This document shows positions 37,201-44,567 of a stretch of DNA of 64,000 bases, one piece after another (the first letter of the stretch is position 1; the number at the start of each line of letters is the position of its first letter). The stretch lies in NCBI GenBank assembly GCA_943788935.1, contig CALSSE010000003.1, positions 338,493 through 402,492 on the forward strand. Reading direction: 5' to 3'. A program made the position numbers and the translations under genes. Under the pieces are notes generated by a model that was not told the DNA's origin, searched no databases, and saw only the letters and a list, made by a program, of their open reading frames with translations. This DNA is from an uncultured bacterium. Its GTDB lineage: Bacteria > Myxococcota_A > Bradymonadia > UBA7976 > VGTA01.

Positions 37201-38236
37201 AAACACCGCTCCCACCCTCAGCGGTGAATGAGTAGTTTGATCCGACTGGAATCCACGCCATCGGCGGCACTATTTCATTACTGACTCTCACCTCTACATC
37301 GATCAGTACCAGTACTATCTCACCAGTTTGGAGATCATGAACCTCTACTCTATCTTGTCCTAACGTATCACCAGAGAAATAACGCCCCTCCGAATCTAAT
37401 TCCCCACCGCTGACTTGTTCGCGCCAAATAAAATCATAGGAGCCAGAGCCTTCTGTCACCTCAAACTGAATCGACTGTCCACGTGCGATCGATGGTCGTC
37501 TAGGCAGGACCTGCATCTGATTAACGACGCGGACTTCGGTCACTACCTCAGCGATACAGCCTAGATCAGTGATCCGAACTGAATCAGTCACCATTGAAAA
37601 GTCACCCGCGAGATAAGCTCCAGTCGACTCATTAATGAGGCCGCCTGATTGGTTATCAATGAGCTCAAACTTTACGAATCCCGACCCCCCATCTACCTGA
37701 AAAGTGACTAAAGAGAAGGGAAGAACTGCTGTGGTGACTGGTGTCACGATAAGCTGTTCTTCGCATGGCAGTAATTCCTCTCCGGCTTGTTCGCCAGCTT
37801 GTTCGCCAGCTTGTTCGCCAGCTTGTTCGCCAGCTTGTTCGCCAGCTTGTTCGCCAGCTTGTTCGCCAGCTTGTTCGCCAGCTTGTTCGCCAGCTTGTTC
37901 GCCAGCTTGTTCGCCAGCCTCCTCGCCGGCTTGTTCGCCGGCTTGATCGCCGGCCTCCTCGCCGGCCTCCTCGCCGGCTTGATCGCCCGCTTGATCGCCC
38001 GCTTGCTCGCCCGCTTGCTCGCCCGCTTGCTCGCCCGCTTGCTCGCCCGCTTGCTCGCCCGCTTGCTCGCCCGCTTGTTCGCCCGCTTGACCGCCGCTAA
38101 CGGCAGCATCTATTTCCGTCACCCTATCTACTGGAGAAGAGTCTATACATGCCGTTAATAGTGACGCTAAAAGTAAGGTCCAAATTAACTGAGGGTAATG
38201 AGAAAACCGCATATACAACTTTCTAGGTGACATCAT
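34208..38236 (-). CDS. giant FG-GAP/integrin-alpha-like repeat lipoprotein
   Basis: A 1342-residue lipoprotein; AAGGAG lies six bases before the ATG. The signal peptide ends in LLTAC. Directly after it is a tether of about 25 Ala-Gly-Glu-Gln type units (about residues 48-152), encoded by the 12-base array at 37785-38092. Then come two Ig/cadherin-like segments with repeated GSGxFxFxW patterns (about 160-390). The rest, about 400-1330, is a series of FG-GAP repeats (DxDxDGxxDLxxG, GAVYIY, FGxSxAxGD) that fold as a beta-propeller with calcium-binding loops, as in integrin alpha chains. Likely a cell-surface adhesin or ligand-binding protein. Upstream 448 bases separate it from flagellin 2. Confidence 0.88.
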   Translation of the reverse strand: MMSPRKLYMRFSHYPQLIWTLLLASLLTACIDSSPVDRVTEIDAAVSGGQAGEQAGEQAGEQAGEQAGEQAGEQAGEQAGDQAGDQAGEEAGEEAGDQAGEQAGEEAGEQAGEQAGEQAGEQAGEQAGEQAGEQAGEQAGEQAGEQAGEQAGEELLPCEEQLIVTPVTTAVLPFSLVTFQVDGGSGFVKFELIDNQSGGLINESTGAYLAGDFSMVTDSVRITDLGCIAEVVTEVRVVNQMQVLPRRPSIARGQSIQFEVTEGSGSYDFIWREQVSGGELDSEGRYFSGDTLGQDRVEVHDLQTGEIVLVLIDVEVRVSNEIVPPMAWIPVGSNYSFTAEGGSGVFDFEWRPLTNGMEAPTVEGNIDNVTLGGIATGEGILIARDRFLGSESQARVQILGSLQYTAERIGKGHRESRMLAWPDIDGDGIDELVFGVSEVDIHSAEAGAVYIYTSSDQALLQRLTSGERAARFGRSLAHGDWNNDGLTDLAVGAYLADRSGTDDTGAVYLYEGVEGGGVSPEPVKVVYGERGGSQSGSSVAICDFNGDGSDDLAIGAWVSEISGQPSNSGVVYVYLNRDGGFLDGADQEIQGQSYGLNEDTGESSWSPRAEHRIAYFMSAGDLDNDGRCDLAVSSYSTRGTANVRDTGEVHVLKGMDTFGEPPITGPDGGLTTSPVIAITETESDANEARLGWRVLIADRDQDGSAELFVSQPRSHEPVNDAGAVYIYRWDTLSADPATGYLTTSDALETLNGTSSSDYFGYSIAVGDFNGDGNGDLVVGSYNDEQPGEPSNVGTLKVFIYSETLQGYEETPQHIMSGLQNSDNFGESVMVLGLGAVAGYAGFDDTLGPQVGRPYWGSLSVDEDGVESFLSTALDYPAEIGGARFGSALDFDDYDLDGQLDILVGVPYLSPLSVPQTRAGGALRFEIDELSTGETPVQEVDGFVGQSGYDLVGEGVKFIGDFDGDGYNDFAISARADERPTNLAANDIVDPDGCAPRQNNSGSIFIFRGLSDGGMSAEPSFVIFGQVTNDNLETIAGHVDFNNDNKSDLYIGARFADPTDGTRKNDAGLALVYRGRSAPPEGSRQVICQPDMEMIGANANNHLGTSVVALGDLNRDGCGEVAFGEPEIRLDDRNRQGAVHIIYGWGGAGCYNEPHVLSLTVNNSDARFGMSMATTEADGDGLSDLIVGGFNATYNGIRPGAFWVLRSSFFNAWSPSPLSQDRQYYYIDEMVGEEGEWWRAGTSHQSQFGWSVSASGGYILATAPRMRDRAERRGEAYLYTVDFTGIGDIIGVFAGENQDNYGELGLVSELYSVADQVWIGLGSIWGRGTYDQGGAVYVGHFTP
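37785..38092 (-). repeat. 12-base tandem repeat array encoding the AGEQ tether
   Basis: About 25 units of 12 bases, mostly gcttgttcgcca, later gcttgctcgccc, with interspersed variants (gcctcctcgccg). The coding strand gives Ala-Gly-Glu-Gln with Asp and Glu variants. The two sub-families of units are clustered, as expected from stepwise local expansion. The array keeps all six frames open, which explains long spurious open frames here. Confidence 0.95.
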
Positions 38237-38684
38237 CGGCGCTCCTTATTATTTACAAGATGATCAAAAATCATCTCTCTCACAAAAAACGAACTCATAA
38301 CAGGTCGCTTATTTTAGGGTGATTAAATGTATTAAGTGATCATAACCCAAGTAAGAGGCGCCTAACAAACAATGTGACCGTTTATTTTTTAAGTCTTGCA
38401 ATCGGTAGCTACGTGGATAAGCATCTACATCAATCATATTAGTTCAGTCTCTAGGGGAACCTCATATCACCGCTTAATAGTTATTTTGAACAGCCATAAG
38501 TTGATCTCTCCCTCGGAAGAGCCAAAGAAAACTTTAAGAGAAATTGAGAAAGAGTCTTTACAAGGCAAGCTAAATGTGAAAATGAATAGATCGTAAACAA
38601 CTGTAGACGTTCGAGGTTAAATCTCAGCGATCTACCCACAGGAAGTGTCCTACACTTACCTTCACCGACATAAGGAGTGACCAC
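38237..38684. other. intergenic region before flagellin 2
   Basis: A 448-base AT-rich gap between the divergent FG-GAP lipoprotein and flagellin 2. A short frame at 38396-38596 has no family features and is probably chance. I found no convincing sigma28 or sigma54 site and no RNA gene. Confidence 0.4.
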
Positions 38685-40211
38685 ATGGGTCTGTTTATCA
38701 ATACAAACACGAGCTCGATTAACGCTCGCCGTAAGCTAACTAGCTCTTCAAACGCGCTCTCTCGTTCATTTGAGCGTCTTTCATCTGGTCTTCGTATTAA
38801 CAGCGCTCGTGACGACGCTGCTGGTCTCGCGATCTCTAATCGCATGACCGCGCAGATCCGTGGTCTTGACCAGGCTGTTCGTAACTCAAACGATGGTATC
38901 TCTCTCGCTCAAACTGCAGAGGGTGCTCTCAACGAGACCACTAATCTCCTACAGCGTGTCCGTGAGTTGGCTGTTCAGTCTGCATCAGACAACAACAACC
39001 CATCTGACCGCGCGTCTCTCAACGAAGAGGTTACCCAACTCGTAGACGAGATTAACCGTATCGCTACGAACACTTCTTTCAACGGCAATAAGCTCCTTAA
39101 CGGCGACATCATCAACAGTGTTCTCCAAGTTGGCGCTAACGTCGGTGAGACTCTCGCAGTACGTGTTGACAGCGCTGAGGCTACACAGCTCTCTCGCCAA
39201 ATGCGTCGTGTATCTGCTGAAGGAACTGACGCTCGGGTCGCTCTCGGCAGCCTCGCTTTCGGCACCCAGATTGACCCAACGACTACTCGAGTCACAGACA
39301 TCCGTACCGCTGTGTCAGACGACGACTCTCTCTCTACCTCTAACAACGCTTTCTCAGCGATCGCCAAAGCAGCAGCAATTAACGACGCCTATGAGTTTAC
39401 TGGTGTTAGAGCGATCGTAGGCAAGACTACCGTTGGTTCTGTAAATGACGCTGGCGGCATCCAAGGCGGTCACGCAGCTACCGACACCATCGACGGTGGT
39501 GACCTTAATGAGACCGAGTTCTTCGTCCTCAATGGCATGAAGATCGCTGGATTCACCGTTCTTCAAAACGACTCTGACAACGCTCTCGTTGACGCAGTTA
39601 ACGCAGTTGTAGACGAGACTGGCGTTCTCGCTAGCCTTGACGGCAACAGTAACCTCGTCCTCACAGCTGAGGATGGTCGTAACATCGAGCTCACTCTCTC
39701 TTCAGCGACAGTTGCTAGCGTTACAGGACTCCTCAGTGCCGGTACTCTTACTGACGTCTTCGGTGGTGAGGTTACTTTCCAGTCTAATAAGCAAGTTGAC
39801 GTTAACTTCGGTGGTTCAACTAACCAAGCGCTCGGTAACCTTCGCCTCGACGGTGGTGGTGCTGGTACAGCGATCTTCGGTGTCAGCTCTGACTTCTCAG
39901 TACAGACTCTCGACATCACCACTCGCGAGACTTCAAACCTCGCTATCGAGATTGTTGACCTCGCTCTCGAGCAGATCTCTTCACAGCGCGCTTCACTCGG
40001 TGCGATTCAGAATCGTCTCGAGTCAACGATCAACAACTTGACTACTAACAGCGAGAACCTCTCTGCTTCACGTAGCCGTATCCTCGATGCGGACTTCGCT
40101 TCTGAGACCGCGAATCTTTCTCGTAATCAGATCATCCAGCAGGCTGGCGTGTCTATCCTCGCTCAGGCGAATCAGCAGCCACAGATCGCGCTCTCACTCC
40201 TCGGTCAGTAA
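38685..40211 (+). CDS. fliC: flagellin 2
   Basis: A 508-residue flagellin with AAGGAG upstream of the ATG. N-terminal D0/D1 (residues 1 to about 160) starts MGLFINTNTSSINARR and has SSGLRINSARDDAAG; the C-terminus ends [20 protein letters not shown]. The two conserved ends are almost identical to flagellin 1, while the centre (about 165-420) differs by scattered changes and insertions but keeps the same order of segments ([29 protein letters not shown]). Gene duplication is clear. Whether the two make separate or mixed filaments is unknown. It is followed by a terminator and a monocistronic ligase gene. Confidence 0.96.
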   Translation: MGLFINTNTSSINARRKLTSSSNALSRSFERLSSGLRINSARDDAAGLAISNRMTAQIRGLDQAVRNSNDGISLAQTAEGALNETTNLLQRVRELAVQSASDNNNPSDRASLNEEVTQLVDEINRIATNTSFNGNKLLNGDIINSVLQVGANVGETLAVRVDSAEATQLSRQMRRVSAEGTDARVALGSLAFGTQIDPTTTRVTDIRTAVSDDDSLSTSNNAFSAIAKAAAINDAYEFTGVRAIVGKTTVGSVNDAGGIQGGHAATDTIDGGDLNETEFFVLNGMKIAGFTVLQNDSDNALVDAVNAVVDETGVLASLDGNSNLVLTAEDGRNIELTLSSATVASVTGLLSAGTLTDVFGGEVTFQSNKQVDVNFGGSTNQALGNLRLDGGGAGTAIFGVSSDFSVQTLDITTRETSNLAIEIVDLALEQISSQRASLGAIQNRLESTINNLTTNSENLSASRSRILDADFASETANLSRNQIIQQAGVSILAQANQQPQIALSLLGQ

Positions 40212-40278
40212 GACGAGGTACGAGGCAGCGTAAGGTCGCCTAAGTTCGCTTAGCTCGATCATACAGATCAAGAAGAAG

Positions 40279-40309
40279 AGGGTCACTCAGTGACCCTTTC
40301 TTCGTTTTT
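40279..40309 (+). terminator. rho-independent terminator of flagellin 2
   Basis: Stem AGGGTCAC (40279-40286) and GTGACCCT (40290-40297) with a three-base loop, then ttcttcgttttt (40298-40309). The T-tract resembles that behind flagellin 1. Confidence 0.88.
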
Positions 40310-40382
40310 GCTCTCTCAATCATCGTGATTCCCTCTCTCCTTGCAATATAAGCAGGGTCATTTTTAGCGCGAGGAGTGATCC

Positions 40383-42311
40383 ATGAGCTCATCTTGGAGA
40401 TCGTTACCGCATTTGTTTTTTGCTCAAGCGGACCGTTGGGAGAGTCGACCTCTCGTCTATGGCAAGCCTCATCTCCACTGGCACCCCTTGACTTGGCGTC
40501 AAGTCGCCGAGAGATCAAAGTGTATCGCAGGAGGACTCATAGAGTTAGGAGTTCACTTCGGTGATCGAGTGGCGATTTGGATGAGAAGTTGCCCTGAGTG
40601 GATGCTCTGTGACCTTGGAAGTTTGACCGCAGGGTCGATCAATATTCCTATTCATGAGGGGGCCTCCGATGATGAACTAGTATATCTTCTAAGAGATAGT
40701 GGATCGGTAGGTGTATTCGTAGAGGATCGCTCACAAGCGGAGAGGCTTCAGAGCCTACAGCCTCTCTTACCCGCTCTGACCTGGATCACCATCATCTATC
40801 CTTATCGAGTAGAGCAGAGTCAGACGATGACTGAGAGTATGTCTCAGCGTTTAGAGGCGATAAAGTCTTCCTATCTCTTACGAGACTTCCAATCCATCTC
40901 TGAGGACGCCTTTCATGTCGTTAATGCCGAGTCTACGCCACCCCCTCCTGTAACGACTTACACTTTATTGGAGCTTGAGAAGTTATCAACGAACATTGAG
41001 TCCGTTCAAGAGCGTTTGAATCAACTCACTCCGCAAGATACCCTCACCCTACAATATACGTCCGGTACTACCGGTGAACCCAAAGGGGTCATTCTCACCC
41101 ATGAGAATATCCTCGCCAATTGTGCGGCAGCGATTGAAGCAGTCCCCATTACTTCAGAAGACACTCTCCTCTCATTTTTACCATTGAGTCACAGCTTTGA
41201 ACGAGTCGCAGGATACTATATGCCCATCCTTTTTGGTGGCGCCACCATCTATTTCTCAGAAGGCTTAGGTAAGTTAATACGCAACCTCAATGAGGTTTCT
41301 CCCACAGTCATGACTGGTGTACCTCGTATTTATGAAAAAATATATGCACGCTTCCGAGGTAAACGTGGCGCTCAAGGTAAGATTCGTCGAACTCTCTCTC
41401 AAGTAGCGCTAGCCATTCATCCGAGTAAAAGCCAGACCCCCACGCTCAAGACTCCTCTCTCTCATACTTTTGATCAAAGTAGGCAATGGCTTAATCGCTT
41501 GCTCTTCTCCGAGTTCCGTGAGCGCATGGGCGGAAACCTCCGTTTCATGGTGAGTGGGGGAGCCCCACTTGATGAGCAAGTCGCTCTCTTCTTTGAAGCC
41601 GCCGGACTTTTGATTTTGGAGGGATATGGCCTCAGTGAGACCAGTCCTGTACTGACAGTTAATAGGCCACATGCCTACCGATTTGGGAGTGTCGGTAAGA
41701 GATTAAATAATGTTGAGCTATCCATCGCTCCTGATGGGGAAATCCTCGCCAAAGGTCCAAATATTACTCAAGGCTATTTTAATAAAGAGGCAGAGAGCTC
41801 TGCGCTCTTCAACCAAGATGGATGGCTCTCAACAGGAGATATCGGACGCTTTGATGATGAAGGATATCTCTTTATCACCGGCCGTAAAAAAGACATCTTC
41901 AAGACTGCGAGCGGTAAGATGATCGCTCCACAATATATAGAGCGTCTCTTCAACAGTAGCCCGCTGATTGAGCAAACGTATGTGATTGGAGATCAACGAC
42001 CCTATTGTGTCGCATTGATCGTCCCTAGTCAGACAGAAGTCGAAGCATGGGCCCACGATATAGGATACCCATTGGCCAAGGGTGGACGCGCTGTGTGGTC
42101 ACGAGACCCACGTGTCAAAGATCTGTTTGAAGGTGAAGTGATAAGACTCAATCGAAGGCTCTCCCGACATGAGATGGTCAAACGTTATCATCTCTGTCAT
42201 GAGAGCTTTGTGAGTGATGACTTAACGACATCCTCTCTTAAACTGAAGCGGAGCGCTACCCAACAGCTCTATACTAAAGAAATTAGTATTCTCTATGGAC
42301 AGGAGAAATAG
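40383..42311 (+). CDS. long-chain fatty acid-CoA ligase (AMP-binding)
   Basis: A 642-residue adenylate-forming enzyme that activates fatty acids to acyl-CoA via an acyl-AMP. AGGAG lies seven bases before the ATG. The P-loop motif YTSGTTGEPKG is at about residues 224-234; GYGLSETSPV (motif A5) is at about 414-423; STGDIGRFDDEGYLFITGRKKDIFKTASGK (motifs A7, A8) is at about 480-510. The final segment has the hinge and the Lys region LKRSATQQLY rather than the standard A10. Length and pattern fit the FadD15/ACSL-type ligases. It is expressed separately after the flagellin terminator and converges on a small lipoprotein gene. Confidence 0.93.
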   Translation: MSSSWRSLPHLFFAQADRWESRPLVYGKPHLHWHPLTWRQVAERSKCIAGGLIELGVHFGDRVAIWMRSCPEWMLCDLGSLTAGSINIPIHEGASDDELVYLLRDSGSVGVFVEDRSQAERLQSLQPLLPALTWITIIYPYRVEQSQTMTESMSQRLEAIKSSYLLRDFQSISEDAFHVVNAESTPPPPVTTYTLLELEKLSTNIESVQERLNQLTPQDTLTLQYTSGTTGEPKGVILTHENILANCAAAIEAVPITSEDTLLSFLPLSHSFERVAGYYMPILFGGATIYFSEGLGKLIRNLNEVSPTVMTGVPRIYEKIYARFRGKRGAQGKIRRTLSQVALAIHPSKSQTPTLKTPLSHTFDQSRQWLNRLLFSEFRERMGGNLRFMVSGGAPLDEQVALFFEAAGLLILEGYGLSETSPVLTVNRPHAYRFGSVGKRLNNVELSIAPDGEILAKGPNITQGYFNKEAESSALFNQDGWLSTGDIGRFDDEGYLFITGRKKDIFKTASGKMIAPQYIERLFNSSPLIEQTYVIGDQRPYCVALIVPSQTEVEAWAHDIGYPLAKGGRAVWSRDPRVKDLFEGEVIRLNRRLSRHEMVKRYHLCHESFVSDDLTTSSLKLKRSATQQLYTKEISILYGQEK

Positions 42312-42341
42312 GACCCGCTCTCATTCATTTGACATCTGAGC

Positions 42342-42767
42342 TCAAATCTTTGATTTGACCTCAAAGAAATGAGGGCTCAGCACCTCACCCGCAGGTAAAA
42401 AGACCTCCTCATCAATGATCTCATAAATTACTCCATCGACCTCTCCTGCTACGCTTAGGTAGTAGACGCCTGGTGGGATACCGTCAAAACGGAAGCGTCC
42501 ACTGCTGTCTGCTCTTTTGCTAAAGACCCCCTCAAAGTTCGCTGCGTCCACTGAGATCGTAAAGACGCTATAATCAAAACCTTGAGAGATATTAGGCGAG
42601 AAGATCGCTGAGATTAATGTCGCCGGTGCTCGGTATTCGGGCGGGCTGTCTGAATCATAGGGGTGAGTAGGCTCTACCCTCATACACGCGATGGAGGTTA
42701 AGATTATGGTGACTAAGAGAAGTAATGACTGCATTACTTTTGAGGAGCAGAGAACCCTGCGTATCAT
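42342..42767 (-). CDS. small lipoprotein with carboxypeptidase-regulatory-like domain
   Basis: A 141-residue protein from ATG 42767, whose first bases overlap the upstream stop (ATGA); the longer frame from 42809 overlaps more and begins with an unlikely sequence. The signal peptide ends at a lipobox-like SIAC. The mature part is a beta-sandwich with FRFDGIPPGVYYLSVAGE, the signature of carboxypeptidase-regulatory-like (CarboxypepD_reg) domains, which occur in surface and TonB-linked proteins. Coupled to the DUF5683-like gene. A short inverted repeat (42342-42358) overlaps its stop. Confidence 0.65.
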   Translation of the reverse strand: MIRRVLCSSKVMQSLLLLVTIILTSIACMRVEPTHPYDSDSPPEYRAPATLISAIFSPNISQGFDYSVFTISVDAANFEGVFSKRADSSGRFRFDGIPPGVYYLSVAGEVDGVIYEIIDEEVFLPAGEVLSPHFFEVKSKI

Positions 42768-44428
42768 GGCGCACCTCGACTCTCTACACTTTGACGAGCC
42801 TGATCCCACTTGAGACGATCTAGATCAAGATAAGAGCGATCTTCTGCGCTGATGAGGGTATCAATGAGCGAAGTCGCATAGAGCGTCGCGACACCCATCC
42901 ATAATAGATTTGAACGGTCGTAATGCGCGTTAGCATCATCACGTCGATGAGCTGTTGCAGGGATACTTTTGTCATAGTCTTGAGCTGCAATATAACCAAG
43001 ACTACCCGAAACAACGGCGCCCACTGTCAACGCTAAAGCGCTGCTCAGATACGTCCAACCCAATCGTTTCTCACCACGATATATATGGCCAAGCCCTGGT
43101 ACTAACGCCGCTCTCAAGACTGCCTCCGAACGTCGCTCTTCTACCCAAGTCTGTTTGAGCGCCTCAGAGATGATGTCACGGGAGAGCTTGTGATCAACTT
43201 GATAAACGCCCGGATCTGTAGCTCCTGCTGGACTCTCAGGGTTAACCGGCATCATAGAGATCGCTAGCGAGAGCTCGTTTGATGCTTCAGGGTCGCCCAA
43301 TCGTAGCTGAGCTCTTGAGATCAAATCTGCGCCTTTGTGTTTAGCGATTAACCGGCCTTGTGAGATAGAGAGCTGCTTCTGGTTAGTATTTAATAACTGG
43401 GTTTGAGCTCTTAGATTCTTATCCATAAGCCAAATGCTTCCCCCTCTCGATAAGGCTTCTCGATCGAGAAGCTCGCCTAATAAGAGTGAAGCGCGCTCAA
43501 GAAAAAGCTCTTCTCCACTCGTGCGTTCATCGCTCATAATAGAGATCGCATTAGAGAAGATAACTGGCGCTGGACTAAAAGCTCGTGCCTTTTCGACTTG
43601 TCCGATCACCACTGTCTCAATCACTGAGTGAGGTCGCTCTTGTATTCCGAGTCGGTCTCTCTCTACATCCATCTTTGGAAACTGTCCGACCGCCACTTCT
43701 GTAAGAGGCTCAGAGCCTTCAACAGGCTCTTCGATCATGTCAACTTTAAAACCCGGTGTGTCTGCGGTATTCGGTGTGTCTACGGTATTCGGTGTCGCTG
43801 CGGTATTCGGTGTGTCTGCGGTATTCGGTGTCGCTGCCACAGATTTAGCTACTTCCTTGGCGATGATTGTACTTTGGTCAGACTCTTCTTGTGAGTCATT
43901 TAACTCCAATAAACTCACATCTTCACCGAGTCGCTCTGGCTTCCATGAGAACTTGACGACAACTTGCTGATCCTCACCCTGTATCCTAACCGCGTTCAGC
44001 TGTTTATTATTAATCTTCCTCTTCATCTTTACCTTGAGGAAGCATCGCCCCCTTACTTTTTTAGAAGGGTATAGCAACGCTCTTTTAAGGCCCTTTGCCT
44101 TCCAGTCTGTCTGCCAAGCGCGAGGACAGTCCACCCCTTCAATCGTCATCTTTAATCGATTCGGGAGGTCTCGCTCCACTTTGACATGATCTGTGAGCAG
44201 TGATCCATCTTCACTCTTAAGCGAGAAAACCATGACCCCTTCAGATTCAATGAGTGAACTGCTGAGCTTTGATAAGGACTGGGCATATGAACTTTCAATA
44301 GAGCCTGAGAACACACATAGGCTCATCGCTAAGATCAAAAACAAACGTCCAAGAGGAGCTATATTGACAGCGTGTAAACGCGAAAGGTGCGGTATAATCG
44401 TCATGCGGAGGAAATTAACTAGACACAA
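42764..44428 (-). CDS. exported protein with DUF5683-like C-terminus
   Basis: A 554-residue protein. Its start is TTG at 44428, supported by AGGAG eight bases upstream; the ATG at 44404 has none. A hydrophobic signal segment lies at about residues 27-48 (ending SYAQS). The middle holds a Pro-Asn-Thr-Ala/Asp repeat (18-base units, 43755-43838) as a flexible linker and a long helical stretch. The last 150 residues have ALVPGLGHIYRGEKRLGWTYLSSALALTVGA, DYD....Y and a SLIDT end, the DUF5683 (TM2-like) pattern, also seen at residues 80-160 of the protein at 196-1380. Function unknown. Confidence 0.65.
   Translation of the reverse strand: MCLVNFLRMTIIPHLSRLHAVNIAPLGRLFLILAMSLCVFSGSIESSYAQSLSKLSSSLIESEGVMVFSLKSEDGSLLTDHVKVERDLPNRLKMTIEGVDCPRAWQTDWKAKGLKRALLYPSKKVRGRCFLKVKMKRKINNKQLNAVRIQGEDQQVVVKFSWKPERLGEDVSLLELNDSQEESDQSTIIAKEVAKSVAATPNTADTPNTAATPNTVDTPNTADTPGFKVDMIEEPVEGSEPLTEVAVGQFPKMDVERDRLGIQERPHSVIETVVIGQVEKARAFSPAPVIFSNAISIMSDERTSGEELFLERASLLLGELLDREALSRGGSIWLMDKNLRAQTQLLNTNQKQLSISQGRLIAKHKGADLISRAQLRLGDPEASNELSLAISMMPVNPESPAGATDPGVYQVDHKLSRDIISEALKQTWVEERRSEAVLRAALVPGLGHIYRGEKRLGWTYLSSALALTVGAVVSGSLGYIAAQDYDKSIPATAHRRDDANAHYDRSNLLWMGVATLYATSLIDTLISAEDRSYLDLDRLKWDQARQSVESRGAP
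43755..43838 (-). repeat. 18-base tandem repeat, about 4.7 units
   Basis: Units of the form ggtgtgtctgcggtattc with small variants, in frame, coding for a Thr-Pro-Asn-Thr-Ala/Val-Asp/Ala linker in the DUF5683-like protein. Confidence 0.93.
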
Positions 44429-44567
44429 AACGTCTGCTCCTATCTCTCTCTAACTTGTGGTTTGTTGTTCATAATATGGCTTTCATAGTCGGTGATTGAA
44501 TCCAAAAATGCTAGAAGAACAAATGATGAATTGATGTTGATCTTGGCTTGCGCTCCGTCTCGATCCT

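Noticed and set aside
37744..38158. Several long frames on both strands over the AGEQ array
   Set aside because: They are by-products of the 12-base repeat, which lacks stop codons in any frame.
38396..38596. 66-codon frame upstream of flagellin 2
   Set aside because: TTG start, no ribosome-binding site, no similarity to known small proteins that I can see, and it lies in an AT-rich leader.
42342..42358. Inverted repeat at the end of the small lipoprotein gene as a terminator
   Set aside because: Seven-base AT-rich stem inside the coding end, without a T-tract on either side.
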